NCBI GenBank assembly: GCA_047608975.1
Contig: JBLFYM010000009.1
Location: forward strand, 16,672 to 80,671
DNA: 64,000 bases
Direction: 5' to 3'
Source of the DNA: GCA-2715965 sp047608975
GTDB taxonomy: Bacteria > Verrucomicrobiota > Verrucomicrobiia > Limisphaerales > JAYPXF01
Positions 1-8,862 of the stretch are shown piece by piece (position 1 is the first letter of the stretch; each line of letters begins with the position of its first letter). A program made the translations under genes and the position numbers. Below the pieces are notes generated by a model, which was given only the letters and a program-made list of their open reading frames with translations, was not told the DNA's origin and did not search any database.

Positions 1-480
1 GCGATCACCAACGGCCCGACGGGTGGCTTTGCCGATACTGGCGGCTTCCGGATTGGCGACTGCGACCCGCAGATCCGCACGGAATAGATCTTCAATGGAT
101 TTGACGCCTTTGGGATTCCCCTTCGCAACTGCGATCACGGGATATTGATTGGCCAAGGTCAGCACTTCCACCACCGCGCCATGCTCAATCGCAGCTTCCA
201 CCGCGCCGTCATCGGCGGCGATAAAGACATCGCCCTGTTTGGCAACCCGCACCTGTGAAAGCAGGGTTCCGGTCCCGCCGTATTGCAACTGGACCTCGAT
301 CCCGAATTCTTCACGGTATCGTTCGGCGGCGGCCGAGACGGGTTTCTTTATCCCCGCGGCGCAAAACACCAAGAGAGATTGACCGGGACCGGCGGCATTA
401 CCGGGGCCGGAGTCTTGTGATGAGCGAAGCGCCAACAGCAAAATCACGATGGCACCGACGAGGGCGATAAAATAACGCAT
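1..480 (-). CDS. Molybdate-type ABC transporter substrate-binding protein, partial (C-terminus beyond left edge)
   Basis: I translated this open frame by hand: it starts at the ATG at 478-480 and runs off the left edge without a stop, so 160 residues are visible. The N-terminus MRYFIALVGAIVILLLAL is a signal peptide or membrane anchor. After it come LLVFCAAGIKKPV, then the stretch YGGTGTLLSQV, then GDVFIAADD. These are typical of periplasmic ModA/Wtp-type oxyanion-binding proteins (extracellular solute-binding family 1). The role inferred is capture of molybdate, tungstate or a similar oxyanion for an ABC importer. It lies 15 bp downstream of an unknown lipoprotein-like gene. Its own permease and ATPase, if present, would lie to the left of the window. 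A separate ModB/ModC pair sits at the far right end. The family call is fairly sure; the substrate is not. Confidence 0.75.
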   Translation of the reverse strand, partial: MRYFIALVGAIVILLLALRSSQDSGPGNAAGPGQSLLVFCAAGIKKPVSAAAERYREEFGIEVQLQYGGTGTLLSQVRVAKQGDVFIAADDGAVEAAIEHGAVVEVLTLANQYPVIAVAKGNPKGVKSIEDLFRADLRVAVANPEAASIGKATRRAVGDR

Positions 481-495
481 GAGATCAATTAGGTT

Positions 496-1593
496 TTAAA
501 GTCGCCCACCGCGGGCAAAGGAAATTCCAAGAAAGCCAAAAACAACAACCATTCCCACCAGCCAGATTTTGCCCGCTGGGTTTTCTTTTACAGTTTCGGT
601 GCCAGCCCGTCCCGTGGTCTCAGGCGCGGTCGCTTCAATCTTCACCAGTTCCGGAGCAGCAAAGATCTCCGACTCAGGCTTATCACTCGCTGCCACGGGG
701 CCCGGTTTCGGTTCCGCTACAAAGTTCGTGGCACCGGCCTCGGCCGGCTCTTCCTGAAGTAATGCGGCTTCCGCGACCATGGCGGATTTCATGAGTCCGG
801 CATCCCAGTCGCAGTCGATCATCAGATCCCAGCCGGGGTTCTGCTGCTTGACCTGACAGGAACAGGCACCTAGCAGATACATGCAAACCTCATCAATCCC
901 TTCGCTGTCCAAATCCGCGGCCGTCCAGGCACCCAGGGTGCGCCCCCGACCGAACACCGGAGCGGCGAACGGGGTATCAGGCAACCACACGTCCGCTTTG
1001 CGCGCTCCGGCCAACATGTCGATAAAGGCGGCTTCCTTCGGATCGCTGCGAAGCACGCGGATCAGGCTGAATTCCACCTTCAACTCAGGGCCGGGACCCA
1101 GCTGACTCTCCGGGTCGAAGGGATCTTGAGGTGGGATTTCGGCGACCGATTTCAGATAGGTCAGCCGATCATTCAGGCTTTTGGCCAGCGCGTCATCGGC
1201 CTTCTTGTTTCCTGAATCCACCATCACCCACACGGCGGATGCGCCCGCGAGGATGCGCCTGGCCAGTTCCTGACGGGCGGGTGAATCGAGGAGTATGGTC
1301 AGATCCTTGGGCGGCGCGTCACCGGACCAAAGTTCCAAGGGGTTGTGCCCCGGCAGAAAGAGTTTGTTCTGCCGTTCCTTTTCGTCCTCCGGCACGACCC
1401 GCAGATTCAGCGAGCGTTCGTCCAGCAGGTTCAGGAAGTTCGTTCCCGCCGCCGAGGAGAGCCACGCTTTGGGAACCGTGAGCGCATACGGATCCGGATG
1501 CCAACGATCCAAGGCATAGCGAAATACGGGAATCGTACAGGCGGACACTTTCGTGACTGCGGCGAGGAACAGGATTGTGAAAATACGCTTCAT
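496..1593 (-). CDS. Unknown exported, lipoprotein-like protein with C-terminal membrane anchor
   Basis: A 365-residue protein. The start at 1593 is chosen because it gives a signal sequence MKRIFTILFLAAVTKVSAC with a lipobox-like end (VSAC); longer upstream starts overlap the preceding gene. The body has no domain I recognise. It contains a Cys pair (GACSC) near the middle and a Pro/Ala/Glu-rich spacer. The C-terminus has one predicted membrane segment (IWLVGMVVVFGFLGISFA) followed by a short basic tail. The gene lies between a large PQQ-propeller gene (33 bp upstream) and a ModA-like gene (15 bp downstream), all on one strand, so co-transcription is likely. Function unknown. Possible role: a cell-envelope protein that works with the PQQ-propeller protein. 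Confidence 0.7.
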   Translation of the reverse strand: MKRIFTILFLAAVTKVSACTIPVFRYALDRWHPDPYALTVPKAWLSSAAGTNFLNLLDERSLNLRVVPEDEKERQNKLFLPGHNPLELWSGDAPPKDLTILLDSPARQELARRILAGASAVWVMVDSGNKKADDALAKSLNDRLTYLKSVAEIPPQDPFDPESQLGPGPELKVEFSLIRVLRSDPKEAAFIDMLAGARKADVWLPDTPFAAPVFGRGRTLGAWTAADLDSEGIDEVCMYLLGACSCQVKQQNPGWDLMIDCDWDAGLMKSAMVAEAALLQEEPAEAGATNFVAEPKPGPVAASDKPESEIFAAPELVKIEATAPETTGRAGTETVKENPAGKIWLVGMVVVFGFLGISFARGGRL

Positions 1594-1625
1594 ACGACTT
1601 GCCCTTCGGTTGCCAATTTCGGCAC

Positions 1626-4600
1626 TCAATTTCCGAATCGCGTTACCTTGCCATCCTTGGTCGCAACGAAAAGAGATTTGTTGGCCACGGCCATGCCATC
1701 CCAGACTGGCAAGGCCTTCAACGGCAGTTCGACCTTTTGACGACCGTTGCTGACGGAGACTGCCCACAGCTTGCCGCCCTGTGCGCCCTGCAGGGCCTGA
1801 TCCTGCTCACGCAGCAAGCTGTTGATGGATTCGTCCTTCTCCATGATGCGTTCAAAGGCGTATTCCTCGTCCATCACGTCCGGCGGTCCGGCCACGATCA
1901 GAGTATCACCAGCCATCGCCATCGCCTGGGCAAACATCGGAACCGTTCGTGCCCAATCATGGGCAACATGACTGCCACTCGCTTTGCTCGCCCCGCCTTT
2001 GCGAAACCAGAGCGCGCTGCCGACCTTCCCCTTGCCAAAATCCACCCCGGTAATTTTTCCGTGGTTCCCCTTCCCGCTCCGATCCTGAGCGTTCTTTTCA
2101 AACGAACTCGCCACCGCCGCTTCCGAATCCAACGAACGTGACTTCTCCGGGTCCCGATGAATGGCTGCGATCTCGACCGCGGACAACGCGCGATGAAAGA
2201 CCCGCAATTCATCGATCAAACCGGTGAATGTGAAGTTTGCTTTGTAATTCCCGACCGAACTGCCGCTGTCAATGCCGACGTCCATTCCCTGCTTGGGTTT
2301 TGAAGAGATCAGGCCGGTGGCCTTCCCTTCGGCCACAAGTTCACCGTTCAGGTAGAGGCGCATTGATTTGTCTTCCCCCAGCACTCCGGCCACATGGCTC
2401 CAGCCGCTCTCCAGCGCCGAGTCGGATTTGATGACGACCAGTTCTGAGTCTGCCCGGACGAGGAAGCTCGGTCGATTGCGGGTAAGGGTGAGTGCGAATC
2501 CGTTCAGCGGTCCGCCATGGGCAACCACCACGCCGGCTCCTTTGTCCGGGAACACCCACGTTTCCACGGTGATCGCTTTACCCGTCGGGTCGGAACCACT
2601 GGCAGCGAACAACGCGCCACCCACTGCCGGGCCACGTCGATTGCCCGGAGCCGGTGCTTTGGGGATTTCACGCGGAGCAGAGAACAGTTTGTGCTCAATG
2701 GTTGTGGTCCATTTCAGATATTGGGCTTCCCGTCCAAAACCGTAAACGTTGGTGTCATTGAAAACCATCATGCGACCGGCCGGAGCGTATTTGCCGGCCT
2801 GGTAGTAGCCGTTGTGTCCACCTGCAAAATTCTTTCCATAGACCCAATACGCACGGTGGAAATAGGTATCGTCCAGATAACCCATCGGCGCGAACAGATG
2901 GGCACCCTCGCCCTGCTGCGCCGCACCTTGGGCCGCTGCGTTTCCAGAGATGGGACCCAACTCAAGACGCTCGCCATCTTCGTCAATCTTCTGCGAGCGC
3001 AGGTAAGTGTATTTGCCATCACTGCACAGCACGTCCGGCAATCCAACCTGCATCTGGAGGGTCTCCAGACGGTTCTGGATGTCTTCACCCGTTTCTGGAT
3101 CCAGATTGTCCCAGGTCTTCTCCATCAGCTTTTTGCCGGTGCGAACGTCCAACTTGATCAGTCGGAGACCGGTATCCAAAAACGTCGAGCGCCCCGCAAC
3201 AAACATTGCCGTCCCATCTTGAACCAGCACTGAGCCATGGACCGGCCAGACTGATTCAAGTTGCTCGAACGCCATCACCCTACGATCACGCGGTGCGGCT
3301 CGGTAACGCCAGATCAGCTCACCGTCTTCAGCGCGCAGGCAATAGACCCAGCCATCCACACAACCGAACACAACCCGCCCCTGCTCGTAGGTCGGGGGGG
3401 AATCAATACGTCCACCCGCGGTGAATTTCCATTGCGCCTTGCCGCTCTTGGCGTTCAGGGCGTGAAGGGTGTGTTGATCAATCTGTGCCACAAACACGTT
3501 GCCGCCGGCAATGGTCAGTGCGCTGAGCCGTCCACCCAGAGTGATCTGCCAATCCTTTTTCAATTCCTCGGGAAGCTTACTCGGACTGTAACCGCTCCGT
3601 TTGGAATCGTGACGGAAGGTCGGCCAATCCTCCGGACCCGCCGGGGTTTCCTTAACCGATTTTGAAAACGCCGGTCCTTTTTCCAATCGGCTCGCTTCAT
3701 CAATCTTGGCCGGCAATACCGGAGCAGCGGAAGCGGGAGCCAAGGCGTTGAACCCGTAGAGCTTGGCTTCGGGGTAGCAGGCACAGTTGTGCGGTGGCGC
3801 ATAGGTCAGTCCGTTGGCCGGCATGACGCCGTAGAGACAGCCGCCCCGAACCCAGTGATTGATGTTCCAATCTTCCTTCTTGTGATCGACGAATTCGATC
3901 CCTGTGCGTGAGGGCATCAGAAAGTTTTCCGTCGCCTTCGCAAGGTAACAGCGATGGTGAAACCAATAGGTGCTCACGTTCGGGGCAAACTGCTGCTTTA
4001 TCTCGCCGGTCCGCGGATCGCGTCCCGTGTATTCACCCGTGTGCCGACCACTGGTGGTCGGCGCGGACCAGACCAATCCGGCGACGACCAAAAGATCCTG
4101 CGGCGATTGATACCCGGAAGGGTCATGCGTCGATTCCCAAAGCTCCTTACCCGTGCTCAAATCAAAGCTCTTCATTTTTCCGTCGCCTCCGGCAAAGAGA
4201 ACAACGTCCTTATAGATCACCACGCGAGGTGCGAAGTTGAACGGAATCAGGCTGCGCCGACTGGTGCTGCCGCTCTTCCAAAGTTCCTTGCCCGTGTTGC
4301 GATCGTTGCAGATCAGTCGATCGCCGTCGTGATGGATGACCACCTCATCATTTGCAACCAGGGAGAGGGGCGAGATCTTGTCCGACAGATTCCACCGTTC
4401 TTTGCCGGTCTTGGTATCGAAGACCCGGATCTCTCGCGGCTTCGCGTTCCAGACAAATTCGGTCGCCACGCGTTTCTGATCACCCACATTGTGTGCCGGT
4501 GCGTAATCCTTGAGTTCCCAGCCACTCTGGCGGGTGAGAACAATCAGGCTCTCCCCCGAATGCACAATCTCCTCCGCGCGCTTACTTTCCTTGAAGGTTT

Positions 4601-5471
4601 GCAGGGTCTCGCCCGTCGCGGCGTCCAGCTCGAGCACTTCGCCCTCAATATCCAAGGTCACATAAATGACACCTTCGCCGGCGACCAGGCGTCGCGCCAA
4701 CTGGGTGGGTCCACTCTTCAAGGGCCAGAGTTGGTGATGCCATTTGCTGATGTCGCGTTTCCAAAGAATCGTTCCGTTGAACGCGTCGCGCGCAATCAGT
4801 TTCCACCGCGAGGGGAGCTGAATCGAAACGCGGGAACCTTCATCCATGATGTAAAACAACCGGCCGCCTCCGGATACCAATGCGCTCATCGATGCCATGC
4901 GATCGTGATGTCGCGACCAACGTGGACTGCCCACCCACTGCATCTGCCGGGGCGGTCCCACCACCGTATCCTGTGCGACCGCGTTTCCGCTTGGTCCATG
5001 AAAATAATGTGTCCAATCATCGATCTCCTCCGGCCTGGCCTTCACAATCTTTTGCCACTTGCCGTTCTTTCCTTTGACCATCGCCACACCCTCGGGAGCC
5101 AAAACCCGCTTCATTTCCTCGACGGAGACGCCAAAGCTTTCCTCGGCGACGATCAGGTTCACGAAATTATCTATGTAAGGAAGTTCCGCGTTGTCAACTC
5201 GATCAACAGATATGGGACCATACTTCCCCTGCCCATGCAGTTCCTTCCGCGCCCGCGCGATCCGCTCGGGCGAGACGTCGAGCCCATGGACAAGATAGCT
5301 GTCGCTCAGTCGGTACCCAGCCAGTTTACCGGCTTGGGCATTGCCCAAATGGACAACAAACCCGCCTTTGACACCAGATTGGCTGACCACCGAACGATTC
5401 GCCAAAGCAACGGATTGCACCAAGAACGCACTCAGCGTGCACCAAAGGATTTTTGAAAAACTTTTTAGCAT
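1626..5471 (-). CDS. Large secreted PQQ-like beta-propeller protein with methyltransferase-like N-terminus and LamG domain
   Basis: A 1281-residue protein. The start at 5471 gives a signal peptide (MLKSFSKILWCTLSAF...ALA). Residues of about 40-130 look like a degenerate class I SAM-methyltransferase fold (HGLDVSPERIARAR; later EEMKRVLAPEGVAMVK). About 170-900 contain repeated PQQ/BamB-type propeller blades such as DAFNGTILWKRDI, DTKTGKERWNLSD, DLSTGKELWEST and NAKSGKAQWKF. Near 950-1120 is a concanavalin A/LamG domain (VETWVFPD, then WSHVAGVL, then GLIDELRVFHRALS). The C-terminus returns to propeller-like sequence. Proteins of this architecture are common in Planctomycetota and Verrucomicrobiota, but their substrate is not known. 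The methyltransferase-like segment is probably not catalytic in an exported protein (inference). Confidence 0.8.
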   Translation of the reverse strand: MLKSFSKILWCTLSAFLVQSVALANRSVVSQSGVKGGFVVHLGNAQAGKLAGYRLSDSYLVHGLDVSPERIARARKELHGQGKYGPISVDRVDNAELPYIDNFVNLIVAEESFGVSVEEMKRVLAPEGVAMVKGKNGKWQKIVKARPEEIDDWTHYFHGPSGNAVAQDTVVGPPRQMQWVGSPRWSRHHDRMASMSALVSGGGRLFYIMDEGSRVSIQLPSRWKLIARDAFNGTILWKRDISKWHHQLWPLKSGPTQLARRLVAGEGVIYVTLDIEGEVLELDAATGETLQTFKESKRAEEIVHSGESLIVLTRQSGWELKDYAPAHNVGDQKRVATEFVWNAKPREIRVFDTKTGKERWNLSDKISPLSLVANDEVVIHHDGDRLICNDRNTGKELWKSGSTSRRSLIPFNFAPRVVIYKDVVLFAGGDGKMKSFDLSTGKELWESTHDPSGYQSPQDLLVVAGLVWSAPTTSGRHTGEYTGRDPRTGEIKQQFAPNVSTYWFHHRCYLAKATENFLMPSRTGIEFVDHKKEDWNINHWVRGGCLYGVMPANGLTYAPPHNCACYPEAKLYGFNALAPASAAPVLPAKIDEASRLEKGPAFSKSVKETPAGPEDWPTFRHDSKRSGYSPSKLPEELKKDWQITLGGRLSALTIAGGNVFVAQIDQHTLHALNAKSGKAQWKFTAGGRIDSPPTYEQGRVVFGCVDGWVYCLRAEDGELIWRYRAAPRDRRVMAFEQLESVWPVHGSVLVQDGTAMFVAGRSTFLDTGLRLIKLDVRTGKKLMEKTWDNLDPETGEDIQNRLETLQMQVGLPDVLCSDGKYTYLRSQKIDEDGERLELGPISGNAAAQGAAQQGEGAHLFAPMGYLDDTYFHRAYWVYGKNFAGGHNGYYQAGKYAPAGRMMVFNDTNVYGFGREAQYLKWTTTIEHKLFSAPREIPKAPAPGNRRGPAVGGALFAASGSDPTGKAITVETWVFPDKGAGVVVAHGGPLNGFALTLTRNRPSFLVRADSELVVIKSDSALESGWSHVAGVLGEDKSMRLYLNGELVAEGKATGLISSKPKQGMDVGIDSGSSVGNYKANFTFTGLIDELRVFHRALSAVEIAAIHRDPEKSRSLDSEAAVASSFEKNAQDRSGKGNHGKITGVDFGKGKVGSALWFRKGGASKASGSHVAHDWARTVPMFAQAMAMAGDTLIVAGPPDVMDEEYAFERIMEKDESINSLLREQDQALQGAQGGKLWAVSVSNGRQKVELPLKALPVWDGMAVANKSLFVATKDGKVTRFGN

Positions 5472-5599
5472 GGGGTATCGAAATCGGGCGGAAGTAGAAC
5501 AAGTCCATTCACACCACACAACAACGAAGCAATCCGCATTCGTCCGGCCAATTGAACTTGCCTGAATACTTCAAGATTCCGATCCTCGGCTGCAACGCC

Positions 5600-6802
5600 A
5601 TGACCGAACCTTCCACCCCTCCCCTCAAAGAGAAGAAAAAGGCCAAGCCGTCCATTCCGGCAATCACCATACTGCTCTTGATTTTGCTTGGAGTCCTGAT
5701 CTTTCGTCCTGCGATTGCGGCCGAGGCTGCCCTGCGCGGTTTGCTGGAGGCGGACGCCCCAGATCCGCAACTGGTGGAGGAAGCCATCCACCGCTCCAAG
5801 AATCCCGCGCGGGTCCTCACCCGCCTCTGGTCCACGGGGAAAATCCCGCATCGATGGGAGGTTATCAGCTACATCAACCGCAATTTGCTGGAGCAGCCTG
5901 ACCTGCTGACGAATGCCGACAAGATCATCGAAGAAGCGCCGATCGATCGGGATATCACCGTCCGTTTCATGGGGCTGAACCTGATGCGCCTGCTCAAACA
6001 TCCAGGCTGGCTCGAGTATTCAAGATATCAACTGGAGGACCCTGATTCGGAGATCCGCAGCTTTGCGCTGAAAATGTTCGAACGAGGCAAGGCAACCAAT
6101 GCACTGCCGGACATCGTGAAACATTTTGACGACACCGATCCCGCTGTGGCTCAACAGGCGCGCAATCTGTTTGAGGTCTTCACCGGAGTCGGCCCGGTTC
6201 CGGAGAACGCTCATGCAGGGTATCCAACCGATCCTGCTCGCTCTTGGTGGGAGACCAATCACCTTCGTTTCCCCATCCTTCCAACGCTCCAACCCAGACG
6301 CCTGACTGCCGCACTCGATCTCGGCGAAGTGCCGCTCCTCGACGCCAAGGGGACGCCGGTCAAAATCTCTGACTACGCCGGCAAACCTTTAATCCTCGCG
6401 CTGTTCTCAAGCTGGTCCTTCAAATCCAAACAGGCATTGCGCGCATTGAATGAGGTCGAAGAGAATTTCGAAAACAAGGTCTCGATCCGGGCGGTCTCGA
6501 TCGACGCTGTGCCGGGCGTCAAACATGATCATTCAGCCAAGCCGGATGCAGCGCCTCCGTCCCTGCTCAATCCGGACGAGTTCACGCAGCTACAGGAAAA
6601 GATCGCGTACGTGCTGAAGCAAAACCGCGTAAGCTACGGAGTTCTGTTTGACTACGATGGCTCACTTACCTGGAAAGTTGAAGGGAGCGAACTCCCGACC
6701 TTTCTCATTATCGGCCAAGACTCTAAGCTCATCCGCCGATTTTCGGGCGAACGATCCACAGCCACGTTCACGAATATCATTCACTCAGTACTGACAGACT
6801 GA
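5600..6802 (+). CDS. Membrane-anchored HEAT-repeat protein with cysteine-less thioredoxin-fold (TlpA-like) domain
   Basis: A 400-residue protein. I chose the ATG at 5600 over an upstream TTG at 5552. A short cytoplasmic Lys-rich N-terminus is followed by one membrane helix (AITILLLILLGVLIFRPAIA). The middle (about residues 60-200) is alpha-helical and HEAT-like. The C-terminal half resembles AhpC/TlpA thioredoxin-fold proteins: VPLLDAKGTPVKISDYAGKP, then LILALFSSWSFKSKQALRAL, then ELPTFLIIG. In TlpA-type proteins the segment after the second strand carries W-C-x-x-C; here it reads SSWSFKS, so both redox cysteines are absent. The protein is therefore probably not a disulfide reductase and may act in binding or scaffolding. 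It is transcribed away from the PQQ-propeller gene. Confidence 0.75.
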   Translation: MTEPSTPPLKEKKKAKPSIPAITILLLILLGVLIFRPAIAAEAALRGLLEADAPDPQLVEEAIHRSKNPARVLTRLWSTGKIPHRWEVISYINRNLLEQPDLLTNADKIIEEAPIDRDITVRFMGLNLMRLLKHPGWLEYSRYQLEDPDSEIRSFALKMFERGKATNALPDIVKHFDDTDPAVAQQARNLFEVFTGVGPVPENAHAGYPTDPARSWWETNHLRFPILPTLQPRRLTAALDLGEVPLLDAKGTPVKISDYAGKPLILALFSSWSFKSKQALRALNEVEENFENKVSIRAVSIDAVPGVKHDHSAKPDAAPPSLLNPDEFTQLQEKIAYVLKQNRVSYGVLFDYDGSLTWKVEGSELPTFLIIGQDSKLIRRFSGERSTATFTNIIHSVLTD

Positions 6803-6814
6803 ACGAATGAAGGG

Positions 6815-7147
6815 TTAGCCAGCGCAGCGGATACACATGACCGCATCGGGCTGAACTTCCAACCGATCTTCGGCGATGGGTTTCCGGCACTTGCCGCAGA
6901 TTCCGAATTTGCCATTCTCGATATTCTTGAGCGCCCGCTCAACCCGCAGCAATCGCGCCTCCTGCCGGCGTTTCAACTCCAGGGCCATCTGCTGATTCTG
7001 CATCGCGTCCATGCGCGACAGTCGTCCGATGGCGGTATCCAATTCCACCACCGCAGTCTCCTGAGTGTTTGAATTCAGGCCATCCCGAATTTCCTTCGTC
7101 AACTCCGTCAGCAATTTTCGAAAATGTTCCAATCGCTCGGAGGTCAC
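6815..7147 (-). CDS. TraR/DksA-family zinc finger protein
   Basis: A 110-residue protein with the DksA/TraR plan: a long N-terminal coiled-coil region (about residues 1-78) and a C-terminal four-cysteine zinc finger, GICGKCRKPI and then AVMCIRCAG. Such proteins bind in the secondary channel of RNA polymerase; short members also occur without proven regulatory roles. The start is a GTG whose bases overlap the TGA stop of the upstream sulfatase by 4 nt (GTGA), which suggests translational coupling. The coiled-coil tip of classical DksA carries paired acidic residues; I cannot place that tip confidently here, so a ppGpp co-regulator role is not assumed. Confidence 0.85.
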   Translation of the reverse strand: MTSERLEHFRKLLTELTKEIRDGLNSNTQETAVVELDTAIGRLSRMDAMQNQQMALELKRRQEARLLRVERALKNIENGKFGICGKCRKPIAEDRLEVQPDAVMCIRCAG

Positions 7148-8727
7148 TTACGATTCCCCTTCTTGCGTGGCGGTTCCGCGGCGTGCGACTCCCTGCCCGC
7201 CTTCCAGATATCTACGGTGGCCGTGTTCTTCCTTTTGGGGCCAGGCGTCGAACGGCCTCGGTCAACATAACTCTGAAGCAATTGAGACAACTTTGCGACC
7301 ACCTGCGGATGTCGGGCTTGGACGTTCTTCGTTTCACCAATGTCCGCATCCAGATCAAACAACTGAAGCACCGGCATTTCGCTGAAATCGCTACGTCCGG
7401 GACGCGGAGAGCTCCAACCTCCCGAACCCGGGCACAGCGCCAACTTCCACTTGCCCTGGCGAATCGAAAACGTGCCGTTGATCGAATGATGCACCGTTGC
7501 CTCCCGCAATGGGTTCTTATCCCGCCCCAACAATGCCGGGAGAAAACTCACACTGTCTTCGGCCGCATTCTTCGGAACCCGTTGCTCAATGATGGCAGCA
7601 GCGGTCGCGAAGAGGTCGCTCTGACAAATCGTCTGCGAACTGATCGTGCCCGCCTTCACCTTCCCGGGCCAACGGGCGATGAATGGAACGCGATGTCCAC
7701 CCTCGAAGATATCCGCCTTGTGCCCGCGATAGACATCACTGGGAAAATGTCCTTTCGCGGCGAGCTCTGCGAACTTGGCCTGCGGTGAACACCCATTGTC
7801 CGTCGTAAAGATCAGCAGCGTGTTGTCGGCCAGTCCAGTCCGATCCAAGGCCTTCATCACCTGGCCAACAGTCCAGTCAACCTGCATCGTGAAGTCGCCG
7901 TATTTGTTCAGCCCGCTCTTGCCCAGAAATTCCTTGGTCGGACTGATCGGTGTATGTGGGGCGTTCAACGGGAAGTAGACAAAGAACGGTTTCCCGGCTT
8001 TGGATCGCGCCGCGTTGTCACCGATGAACTTCACGGCTTCCTCCGTGATTCGTGGAAGCACATCCACATCTTCGAAATCCACATCAGCCGGGCCCTTACG
8101 AGGAAAACCCTTGGTGACAATCTTCGTCACCAGCGGCTTGTCGTTCCTAATGAACACATAGGGCGGCATGTCGAGTGACGCACTGATTCCGAAGAAATAG
8201 TCAAAACCCACCGTGGTCGGTCCCTGCTTCACGGGCTTCAGGTAGTCGACCTCGTAAGCATCGGCGAAATCCTTGACGAAGGTGTCGCCATCGTCTGCAT
8301 AGCCGCCCCTCTTGAGTGGCCAATTCATTCCCATATGCCACTTGCCGATCGCCGCGGTCCGATAGCCATTCTTTTGCAGAAAGTTTCCCACGGTAATCCG
8401 ATCGGGCTCAATCAAACGGCGTGACCACCCCCAGCAGACGCCACTCTGCAACCGTGATCGCCAGTTGTAGCGCCCGGTCACAATGGCATAGCGCGTGGGA
8501 GTACAGACCGACGAACTGGAATGCGCATCGGTGAACGCCATTCCTTCAGAAGCCAACTGATCCAGATGCGGCGTCTTGATCTTGCACCGCTCACTCAAGA
8601 CGTCCACATCCCCCACCCCCATGTCGTCCGCGAGAATGAAGATGATGTTAGGATTCGCTGCCGAGAGAAATCCGACAATCGGTGTAAGAAACACCAGGGC
8701 ACAGAGGGAGGCAGTTTTGATCAGCAT
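7144..8727 (-). CDS. Secreted sulfatase (arylsulfatase A-like)
   Basis: A 527-residue type I sulfatase. It has an N-terminal signal peptide (about residues 1-24), then the metal-binding ADDMG motif (33-37), and the active-site signature CTPTR at 75-79. The cysteine of that signature is converted to formylglycine in this family. Further alkaline-phosphatase-superfamily motifs follow: IGKWHMG, TTDNG and the HRVPF segment. It probably hydrolyses sulfate esters on polysaccharides or other organosulfates outside the cytoplasm. No sulfatase-maturing enzyme is encoded nearby. The 3' end overlaps the start of the DksA-type gene by 4 nt. The start lies 135 bp from the divergent multiheme cytochrome. 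Confidence 0.92.
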   Translation of the reverse strand: MLIKTASLCALVFLTPIVGFLSAANPNIIFILADDMGVGDVDVLSERCKIKTPHLDQLASEGMAFTDAHSSSSVCTPTRYAIVTGRYNWRSRLQSGVCWGWSRRLIEPDRITVGNFLQKNGYRTAAIGKWHMGMNWPLKRGGYADDGDTFVKDFADAYEVDYLKPVKQGPTTVGFDYFFGISASLDMPPYVFIRNDKPLVTKIVTKGFPRKGPADVDFEDVDVLPRITEEAVKFIGDNAARSKAGKPFFVYFPLNAPHTPISPTKEFLGKSGLNKYGDFTMQVDWTVGQVMKALDRTGLADNTLLIFTTDNGCSPQAKFAELAAKGHFPSDVYRGHKADIFEGGHRVPFIARWPGKVKAGTISSQTICQSDLFATAAAIIEQRVPKNAAEDSVSFLPALLGRDKNPLREATVHHSINGTFSIRQGKWKLALCPGSGGWSSPRPGRSDFSEMPVLQLFDLDADIGETKNVQARHPQVVAKLSQLLQSYVDRGRSTPGPKRKNTATVDIWKAGRESHAAEPPRKKGNRK

Positions 8728-8862
8728 GATTCCCCATGGTTTAGCCCATTACAGAAAACGAGCAAGAACTCTGCACGCAGCAATTCCACCCAAGCCATTG
8801 TGGGGCAAGTCGCCCTGATTAAGCACTTCCGGAAGCGCGCACTCTGCCTTACCATAGGCAGC

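Noticed and set aside
3954..5456. 500-residue plus-strand frame
   Set aside because: Antisense shadow of the PQQ-propeller gene with no domain of its own.
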